NCBI GenBank assembly: GCA_021805685.1
Contig: JAJZET010000041.1
Span: 1 to 62,215, forward strand
Origin: Pseudomonadota bacterium
GTDB taxonomy: Bacteria; Pseudomonadota; Gammaproteobacteria; Xanthomonadales; Rhodanobacteraceae
Length of the DNA: 62,215 nucleotides
Direction of reading: 5' to 3'
How positions within the stretch are numbered: position 1 is the first letter of the stretch; every line of letters begins with the position of its first letter. Positions 56,717 through 62,215 of the stretch are shown piece by piece. The translations under genes were made by a program, and so were the position numbers. Under the pieces are notes generated by a model. It was not told the origin of the DNA. It did no database searches and saw only the letters and a list, made by a program, of their open reading frames with translations.

Positions 56717-57724
56717 TCAGAGACCCGCCGTGGCGGGGGCGGACGCCGCGGGCGCGGGCATGAAGCGCACGGAGGGGCCGGGTGCGATGCCCTTGCGCCA
56801 GGCCGCCAGCTCGTCTTCGATGCCGTCGCCCACGTAGCTTTGCGGCCGCGATGGCGTGAGCTTGTCGTGCTGCTCCCACTGCGCGATCTCGGTTCTGGCC
56901 TGGTCGAAGGCATTGATGAAGTTGTCGGTGTGGTTCAGTGCATCGACCAGGAAAGCGTGGCCGAAATAGGTGAGATCCGATTCGGTGCCGCAGCCGAACG
57001 AACTGCGGTCGGTGCGCGCGGAAGTGAGTACCAGCGTGCCCTTGGTGGCCAGCGGCGGGATGAAGCCGCCGGAGTAGCAGGCGTTGACCACCACCACCTT
57101 CCACTTGAATGCATGCTCCTTGAGGATGTCGGCAAGGTCCTGCGCGCCGATCTGGTCCAGCGGCAGCGGATCCATGTCCACCAGCAGCTCGTGATCGTCG
57201 CTGCCGTGCGTGGTGAGGTAGAGCATCAGGATGTCGTCCGGATGCATCACCCTGGAAAGCCCGTCCAGCGCCGCTTCGAGGTTGTTCCAGCCGGCGATCG
57301 GGTACGAGGAAAGCGACGCGGGATTGTTCTCCAGCACCAGGGTGTGGGTGCTGGCGCCGAAGCGCTTGCGGAACATCGTGGCGGCGTATTCCGCTTCGTT
57401 GCGGAACACGTCCTGGCTGCCGTCGCCGGCAAAGGCCACCAGATAGAGGTTGGGCTTGCCGGGGACGCGCGGGCCAAGCTTGGCCAGCTCGTCCCGCAGC
57501 ATTTGCGGCTGGGCGTACAGCACCTGTTCGGGCGAGGGGCCTTGTTGCGGCCAGTCGGCATCGTTCTGGTCGTCGCCGCCGTCGTCGCTGGAACTCGCCG
57601 CAGCGACACTGCTGGCCGCGGCGGGCGTCATGGCGACGGCGGACGAGGAGGTACGACCTGGCAGCCACGCCATGAGCAGCACGCCGGCGGCAAAGGCGAG
57701 CAGGGCGGCGAAGAGGGTGCGCAT
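56717..57724 (-). CDS. Secreted C13-family (legumain/caspase-like) peptidase
   Basis: 335 residues, probably membrane-anchored or periplasmic: a single N-terminal hydrophobic segment (residues 5-22) followed by an Ala/Ser/Asp-rich linker. The peptidase core has the catalytic His in LYLTTHGSDDHEL and Cys in VVVNACYSGGF, the clan CD dyad, with TTHG and ACYSG motifs of family C13. The C-terminal tail is Ala/Pro-rich. Substrate unknown; bacterial C13 peptidases are little studied. Convergent with hisI (9 nt apart) and upstream of mtnC in the same direction. Confidence 0.87.
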   Translation of the reverse strand: MRTLFAALLAFAAGVLLMAWLPGRTSSSAVAMTPAAASSVAAASSSDDGGDDQNDADWPQQGPSPEQVLYAQPQMLRDELAKLGPRVPGKPNLYLVAFAGDGSQDVFRNEAEYAATMFRKRFGASTHTLVLENNPASLSSYPIAGWNNLEAALDGLSRVMHPDDILMLYLTTHGSDDHELLVDMDPLPLDQIGAQDLADILKEHAFKWKVVVVNACYSGGFIPPLATKGTLVLTSARTDRSSFGCGTESDLTYFGHAFLVDALNHTDNFINAFDQARTEIAQWEQHDKLTPSRPQSYVGDGIEDELAAWRKGIAPGPSVRFMPAPAASAPATAGL

Positions 57725-57735
57725 GCGGCGATCGC

Positions 57736-58422
57736 TCAGGGCGTGATGGCGTCGAAATCGGTGTAGGCAGGATGGCGCGGGGCGGCGGGCATCGACTGCG
57801 GTGGACGCAACAGCCAGCCGGTGCGGAAGCCGGCGGCTTGCGCGGCATCCAGTTCCTCGACGATGTCGGAGAGGAACAGCAGGTGTTGCGGTTGCTCGCC
57901 GATGGTGGAAGCGATCTTCTCGTAGGATGACTGCTCGCGCTTGGGGCCGGTCTGGGTATCGAAATAGCCGGCAAACAGCGGGGTGAGGTCGCCAGCCTCG
58001 CTGAAGCCGAAGAACAGCTTCTGCGCCGGTACCGAGCCCGACGAGTACACGTAAAGTCGCAGGCCGTCGGCGCGCCAGGCGCGCAGCCGTGCCGCCACCT
58101 CGGGATAAACGTGCGCGCGGTAATCGCCAGCTTCGTAGCCTTCCTGCCAGATCATGCCCTGCAGCGCCTTCAGCGCGGTGGACTTGCGGTCCTCGTCGAT
58201 CCAGCGCAGCAGCAGTTCGATCACTTCCTGCCGGCTGGCTTCGATGTATCCGGCCTCCTTGGCTGCCTCGTGCAGCCAGTGCTGCACCTCGGGCCGGTCG
58301 CCGTGCGTCTCGACAAAGGCGGGCAGCCGCTTGCGCGCATAGGGGAACAGCACGTCCTTGACGAAGCTGATCGAGCTGGTGGTGCCTTCGATATCGGTAA
58401 CGATGGCGCGGATTTCGGGCAT
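57736..58422 (-). CDS. mtnC: Enolase-phosphatase E1
   Basis: HAD-type bifunctional enzyme of methionine salvage, diketomethylthiopentyl phosphate to acireductone; 228 residues. Motif [22 protein letters not shown] is diagnostic, motif [18 protein letters not shown], motif [20 protein letters not shown]. Starts 88 nt after the mtnD stop. Supplies the acireductone used by MtnD. Confidence 0.95.
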   Translation of the reverse strand: MPEIRAIVTDIEGTTSSISFVKDVLFPYARKRLPAFVETHGDRPEVQHWLHEAAKEAGYIEASRQEVIELLLRWIDEDRKSTALKALQGMIWQEGYEAGDYRAHVYPEVAARLRAWRADGLRLYVYSSGSVPAQKLFFGFSEAGDLTPLFAGYFDTQTGPKREQSSYEKIASTIGEQPQHLLFLSDIVEELDAAQAAGFRTGWLLRPPQSMPAAPRHPAYTDFDAITP

Positions 58423-58510
58423 GCGGAAACGCCTATTCGGGCAACGGCCCAAGCTTAGCCAAACCGGGCAGGGGCGTGCGTGGGCCCCTGTCGATGATGT
58501 CGCGGAGCCG

Positions 58511-59077
58511 TCAGGTGGTGACGGCGGAGGCGTGCGGCTCCATGCGCGGGAAGCGCTGGGCGATCTCGTCGCCGGTGAAATGGGCGACCCAGCCATCCTT
58601 GTTGGTGAACAGCCGGATCGCCACGAAGTAGGGCGACTCGCTCATGTCGAACCAGTGGCGGGTACCGTCGGGCACGCCGATCAGGTCACCTTGTTCGCAC
58701 AGCACTTCGTAGACCTTGCCGGCGATATGCAGGGTGAACTGGCCGGCGCCGGCGACGAAGAAGCGTACCTCGTCCTCGCTGTGGGTGTGTTCGTCGAGGA
58801 ACTTCCGGCGCAGGTTCGCGCGGTCGGGATGGTCGGGTTTCAGGCTGATCACGTCCACCGCCTGGTAGCCCTCGGATTCCATCAGGCGGTCGATATCGCC
58901 GCGGTAGGCGTCGATCACCTCATCCTGGCTGGCGCCAGGCCGCACCGGCGCGTTCGCTTCCCAGCGCTCGAAACGTACGCCGGCCTGGCGCAGTTCGTGC
59001 GCGATGGCGGCGTGCTCGTGGAACTCGCCGATCGCAGCTTCGGGTTTCCGCTCGTCGTAGATGCGCAGGCGGCTCAT
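58511..59077 (-). CDS. mtnD: Acireductone dioxygenase
   Basis: Cupin enzyme of 188 residues that cleaves acireductone to the 2-oxo acid precursor of methionine (Fe form). Metal ligands in [12 protein letters not shown] (H-x-H-x4-E) and the distal His in [10 protein letters not shown]. Its ATG overlaps the mtnB stop. Ni versus Fe chemistry cannot be told from sequence. Confidence 0.96.
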   Translation of the reverse strand: MSRLRIYDERKPEAAIGEFHEHAAIAHELRQAGVRFERWEANAPVRPGASQDEVIDAYRGDIDRLMESEGYQAVDVISLKPDHPDRANLRRKFLDEHTHSEDEVRFFVAGAGQFTLHIAGKVYEVLCEQGDLIGVPDGTRHWFDMSESPYFVAIRLFTNKDGWVAHFTGDEIAQRFPRMEPHASAVTT

Positions 59078-59721
59078 GCGTGGAGTCTCCGCAGGTCCAG
59101 TTCGCAGCCCAGCAGGAATTCCAGGGCTTCCAGGTGGCGACGCGCCTCGGCCATGTCGCGGCCCCAGGTATAGATCCCGTGGCCGTCGATCAGGTAGGCG
59201 GCCAGCGGCTTGCCGCTGTCCAGCCAGGCGTCGACGCGCGCCACCAGTTCGGGCATGTGCTGGGTGTTGGGAAAGACGGGGATTTCGAGCACGCTTTCGT
59301 GCGTGCTGTGACCGGCGATGGCCTTCTGCAATTCCCAGCCCTGCAGGCGGATCGCGCCCTCGCGCGCGAACAGCCGCGAGGCCACGCTTTGCGTCCGCGA
59401 ATGCGTATGCAGCACCGCGGCTGCCGCGGGGAAGCGGCGATAAACCTGGGTATGCAGTTCGGTCTCCGCGCTGGGGCGGGCGCTGGTGCCCACGGCCTGG
59501 CCCTGCATGTCCACCAGCATGATGTCGTCGCGACCCAACTTGCCCTTGTCGCGGCCGGAGATGGTGATGGCGGCATGTGCCGCGTCGATGCGCATCGAGA
59601 AGTTGCTGCTGGTGGCGGGCGTCCAGCCGGCCAGCGCCAGCTCGCGCGCGGCCTCGGCGATGGCGTCGGCGCGCGCGGCGAACAGATCGGCCGGAATCGA
59701 TTCGGGAAGTTGCTGGCTCAT
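59074..59721 (-). CDS. mtnB: Methylthioribulose-1-phosphate dehydratase
   Basis: Class II aldolase-fold zinc enzyme, 215 residues. Substrate loop [12 protein letters not shown], catalytic Glu in [15 protein letters not shown], Zn ligands in [11 protein letters not shown], and [14 protein letters not shown] near the C-terminus. First gene of the mtnB-mtnD-mtnC unit; mtnA, mtnN/P and mtnK are not in the window. A TATGAT hexamer at 59749-59754 (minus) may be its -10, with the TGGACGTCCA palindrome just downstream. Confidence 0.95.
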   Translation of the reverse strand: MSQQLPESIPADLFAARADAIAEAARELALAGWTPATSSNFSMRIDAAHAAITISGRDKGKLGRDDIMLVDMQGQAVGTSARPSAETELHTQVYRRFPAAAAVLHTHSRTQSVASRLFAREGAIRLQGWELQKAIAGHSTHESVLEIPVFPNTQHMPELVARVDAWLDSGKPLAAYLIDGHGIYTWGRDMAEARRHLEALEFLLGCELDLRRLHA

Positions 59722-59722
59722 G

Positions 59723-59739
59723 CAAATGGACGTCCAAAC
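59723..59739. promoter_or_regulatory. Palindrome at the mtnB start shared with aroC
   Basis: CAAATGGACGTCCAAAC, identical to 26675-26691, ends 1 nt from the mtnB ATG. If transcription starts near 59742, the palindrome lies at about +6 to +15, a repression-type position. Regulator unknown. Confidence 0.42.
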
Positions 59740-59897
59740 ATGTGCTGGATCATACCATGCGGGGCCGCTAGCCCTGCGGCGACCCGTCCCGGTCAATTGC
59801 GAACCATTTGCGCCGGCGATGCGATGGTCGGCGTAGCATGTCGGGCGGCTCCATTGCCTCGCGCGATGGAGGTTCTTCCCAACGACGGAGGTTTTCA

Positions 59898-60227
59898 ATG
59901 TCGCACGACGAAAACAACGAATCGCGTCGCCGTTTCCTGAAGCTGGCAGCCGGGACTACGGCGGCGGCAGCGGTGCTTGGCGGCATGCCGCGCTTTGCGC
60001 GCGCCGCCGACCTGCCGCACGTCACCGACGCCGACCCGACTGCCAAGGCGCTGGACTATGTCGAAGACGCCAGCAAGAGCACCAATCCCAAGCACAAGGC
60101 CGGCGACAGTTGTGCCAACTGCCAGTTCTATTCCGGCGGCCCCACCGGCTATGGTCCGTGTGCGCTGTTTCCCGGCAAGTCAGTCAATGCCAAGGGCTGG
60201 TGCGTGTCGCATTCGCCGAAGGCGTAG
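59898..60227 (+). CDS. High-potential iron-sulfur protein (Tat-exported)
   Basis: 109-residue precursor of a periplasmic electron carrier. Twin-arginine signal [11 protein letters not shown] with hydrophobic core, cleavage near ..ARA. The mature HiPIP has four Cys in C-x2-C (CANCQF), C (GPCALF) and C (GWCVSH), the [4Fe-4S] pattern of the family. GGAGG lies 7 nt before the ATG. Partner oxidase or photosystem not in window; often linked to respiration. Confidence 0.92.
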   Translation: MSHDENNESRRRFLKLAAGTTAAAAVLGGMPRFARAADLPHVTDADPTAKALDYVEDASKSTNPKHKAGDSCANCQFYSGGPTGYGPCALFPGKSVNAKGWCVSHSPKA

Positions 60228-60263
60228 CGGCCTCGTGCTTCGCGTCGTGGTTCCACTCGAAAG

Positions 60264-60286
60264 GCCGGCACGGGTTGCCGGCTTTT
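60264..60286 (+). terminator. Rho-independent terminator after the HiPIP gene
   Basis: GCCGGCA-CGGGT-TGCCGGC followed by TTTT. Confidence 0.85.
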
Positions 60287-60373
60287 CATTTGCGGGCAGC
60301 TGACAGTGTCGGACGGCAGCCGCCATGGACGCAGTCGTGGAGCGCGAAGTGGTTTTGCCGCAGGAAAAGTGCT

Positions 60374-60418
60374 GCCCGGCGCATCAGGCTGAGGAGCTAC
60401 CTTCCTGATGCGCCGGGC
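60374..60418. repeat. Long perfect extragenic palindrome
   Basis: GCCCGGCGCATCAGG and CCTGATGCGCCGGGC form a perfect 15-bp stem with a 15-nt loop (CTGAGGAGCTACCTT). It lies in the gene-free interval 60228-60676. No T-run follows on either strand, so it resembles a repetitive extragenic palindrome or an RNA structure rather than a terminator. A second weaker hairpin (TGATC/CCC...GGG/GATCA, 60443-60467) and an eight-T run (about 60548) follow; I see no gene there. Confidence 0.6.
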
Positions 60419-60676
60419 GGCGATCCGGGGCCCACTGCCAAGTGATCAACCCTCGGACTGGGGATCATACCCCCGGCTGGCGCGAAAGGGCTGTGGATAG
60501 TCCAGATTCTTTCGGAAGTATTGCGTTAAGTCGATGACTTGCAAGGGCTTTTTTTTGATTCCTCCTGCCCCGCAGAGTGCGGAAGGGCACGGAGATCGAC
60601 ACTCGCGGGATTGCCGTCAGTTGATGAGGATCGGCTGGATTTCGCCACTTTTCGGTGACGTTGGCGCCTGATTACG

Positions 60677-62125
60677 TCAGATGGCGGCCTGTTTCCGGCG
60701 TAGCCGACTGTGTCGATAGCCATAGCCGAAGTAGATCGCGAGCCCGATCACGGTCCAGATCCCCATCAGCAACCACTGGTACCAGTTCTCCCAATACAGC
60801 AGGCCCAGGCAGCTCAGGACGCCCAGCGTGCAGATCACCGGCGCCCACGGTACGCGGAAAGTGCGCGGCAGCTCGGGATGGGTGTAGCGCAGGATCAGCA
60901 CGCCCGCACAGACCGCGACGAAGGCGATCAGGGTGCCCATCGACACCAGGTCGCCGAGGATGTCCAGCGGGAACACCGCCGCCAGCGCCGCGATACCCAG
61001 GCCGGTGATGACGGTGTTGATGTGCGGCGTCTTGTAGCGCGGGTGGATCTTCGCAAACACCGGCGGCAGCAGGCCGTCGTTGCCCATGATCATGAAGATG
61101 CGCGGCTGCGCGATGACCATCACCAGGATCACCGAAGACAGGCCGATCAGCGCGCCGATCTCGACCACCCAGCGCAGCAAGCCCAGTTCGGGGTGTGCCT
61201 TGATCGCGGTGACCACCGGCTCCGGAGTGCCCAGCTGGTTGAACGGCAGCAGGCCGGTGATCACCGCCGCCATGCCGATGTAGAGCACGGTGCAGATCGC
61301 CAGCGAAACCAGCGTGCTGATTGGCAGGTCGCGCTGCGGGTTCTTCGCCTCCTGCGCCGCGGTGGACGTCGCCTCGAAGCCGATGTAGGCGAAGAACACC
61401 AGGGTCGCGGCGCGCATGATGCCGGCCCAGCCGTATTTCTCCGGCCCCTGCTGCGGCGGGATGAACGGATGCCAGAAGCTCGGGTTCACGTATTGCCAGC
61501 CGGCCACGATCACGATCACGATCAGGCCGACCTTGAGGATCACCATTGCCAGATTCGCGCCGCTGGATTCGCGGATGCCCACGTAGCACAGCCAGGTCAG
61601 CGCCAGCGTGATGGCGACCGCGGGCAGGTTGAGCAGTGCGCCGGTGGCCACGAGGTGGCCGCCCTGGTAGGCCAGTGGCGCATTGGTCAGCACTGCCGGC
61701 AGGTGCAAGCCCATGTTGTCGAGCAGGCTGGTGAAGTAGCCTGTCCAGCTTACCGCCACTGCCGAGGCGGACACGCCGTACTCCAGCACCATGTTCCAGC
61801 CGATGAACCAGGCCACCAGTTCGCCCAGGGTGGCGTAGGCGTAGGAATACGAGCTGCCCGACATCGGGATGAGGGTGGCGAACTCCGCGTAGCACAGCGC
61901 GGTGAAACTGCAGCAGACCGCCGCGATGATGAACGACAGGATGATCGCCGGGCCGGCATGTTCGGCTGCCGCCTGGCCGGTGATCACGAAGATGCCTCCG
62001 CCGATCACCGCACCGATGCCCAGCGCGGTCAGGCCCCAGGGGCCCAGTGTGCGCTGCAGCGCGATGCCATGCGCGGCGTCGGTGCCGGAAAAGTCGGTCT
62101 TGCGGGCGAGCAGTTGCTTGAGCAT
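60677..62125 (-). CDS. APC-family amino-acid permease
   Basis: 482-residue inner-membrane transporter with 12 predicted helices. TALGIGAVIGGGIFVITG is the family helix-1 substrate motif, GFEATSTAAQEAKNPQRDLP the loop after helix 6-7, and the arrangement resembles the CAT/YhdG-like group that takes up cationic or neutral amino acids. ATG 62125 (MLKQLL) is preferred, with GGAAG 5 nt upstream; ATG 62140 (MSGSNM) is possible. Substrate not resolved. Confidence 0.92.
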   Translation of the reverse strand: MLKQLLARKTDFSGTDAAHGIALQRTLGPWGLTALGIGAVIGGGIFVITGQAAAEHAGPAIILSFIIAAVCCSFTALCYAEFATLIPMSGSSYSYAYATLGELVAWFIGWNMVLEYGVSASAVAVSWTGYFTSLLDNMGLHLPAVLTNAPLAYQGGHLVATGALLNLPAVAITLALTWLCYVGIRESSGANLAMVILKVGLIVIVIVAGWQYVNPSFWHPFIPPQQGPEKYGWAGIMRAATLVFFAYIGFEATSTAAQEAKNPQRDLPISTLVSLAICTVLYIGMAAVITGLLPFNQLGTPEPVVTAIKAHPELGLLRWVVEIGALIGLSSVILVMVIAQPRIFMIMGNDGLLPPVFAKIHPRYKTPHINTVITGLGIAALAAVFPLDILGDLVSMGTLIAFVAVCAGVLILRYTHPELPRTFRVPWAPVICTLGVLSCLGLLYWENWYQWLLMGIWTVIGLAIYFGYGYRHSRLRRKQAAI

Positions 62126-62144
62126 GTTGCTTCCAGACATGGAA

Positions 62145-62167
62145 CCGGCACGACGTGGTCGTGCCGG
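62145..62167 (-). promoter_or_regulatory. Hairpin in the permease leader
   Basis: CCGGCACGAC-GTG-GTCGTGCCGG, a perfect 10-bp stem with a 3-nt loop, 20 nt before the preferred start on the minus strand. It may be the 3' hairpin of an upstream gene, or it may affect ribosome access. No U-run follows. Confidence 0.45.
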
Positions 62168-62215
62168 CGGTATGGCGAACGGGCGGGGGCGTGTGCGGGT
62201 CAGTCCGCTTCCATG

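Noticed and set aside
59723-59739. MetJ operator at mtnB
   Set aside because: Only one GGACGTCC box instead of tandem AGACGTCT boxes; neighbours at 8-nt spacing match poorly. Kept only as an unassigned palindrome.
60526-60723. 65-codon minus-strand ORF after the permease
   Set aside because: No ribosome binding site, overlaps the permease 3' end, and has Arg/Ser-rich random composition.

Overview
The window is a chromosomal stretch of a GC-rich gammaproteobacterium. Gene order and protein character point to the Xanthomonadales/Lysobacterales, most likely Rhodanobacteraceae (Dyella, Rhodanobacter or Luteibacter-like). The clues are the metG / apbC-dcd neighbourhood, asd followed by fimV/hubP, truA-trpF...trpBA...accD, and a complete his operon headed by a TrpR-family regulator. 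This lineage call rests on synteny and protein recognition by eye, not on a database search. I see no CRISPR array, rRNA, tRNA, prophage or intact insertion sequence. Many adjacent genes overlap by 4 nt (ATGA or GTGA), so most of the window is compact operons.

Layout. 1-6.4 kb: phosphate uptake, with pstS-pstC-pstA-pstB on the minus strand (pstB cut by the window edge), RNase T, and an OprD-type porin. Both pstS and the porin have Pho-box-like repeats. 6.5-14.4 kb: nth, a stand-alone RnfB-like ferredoxin and metG on minus, then a HAD phosphatase, a DUF2147 protein, apbC/mrp, an FMN reductase, dcd and a lipoprotein. 14.5-23.8 kb: HIT and dienelactone hydrolases, rimO, DUF3025, a divergent ADP-ribosylglycohydrolase, greB with two membrane proteins and a gene remnant, and a MltD-type transglycosylase. 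23.9-33 kb: psd, prmB, GNAT, a repeat-rich gap, then aroC, a membrane protein, a D-2-hydroxyacid dehydrogenase, asd, a coiled-coil protein and fimV.

33-41.3 kb: truA-trpF-cupin, trpI divergent from trpBA, an MmyB-type regulator with an SDR, and accD. 41.3-44.1 kb: a cluster of DnaA-box-like sequences, PAP2 phosphatase, glycosyltransferase and an outer-membrane protein. 44.2-48.9 kb: gltX, a zinc module (Zur, a MerC-domain protein with a Zur-like operator, a CDF exporter) with an SDR, and ribosomal protein bTHX. 49-56.7 kb: promoter, perfect-position operator, TrpR-family regulator and hisGDCBHAF-IE. 56.7-62.2 kb: a C13/caspase-like peptidase, methionine-salvage genes mtnB-mtnD-mtnC, a high-potential iron-sulfur protein, a long palindrome in a gene-free gap, and an APC-family amino-acid permease.

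The window is largely housekeeping metabolism with ordinary genes. The points most worth following are regulatory or degenerate: the TrpR-family/his operator, the Zur-like box on the MerC-domain gene, the paired Pho boxes, the DnaA-box cluster beside accD, a 17-mer shared by the aroC and mtnB start regions, an ADP-ribosylglycohydrolase homologue without its metal-binding motifs, and a truncated HerA-like ATPase remnant. I did not find a clear, wholly new multigene system.
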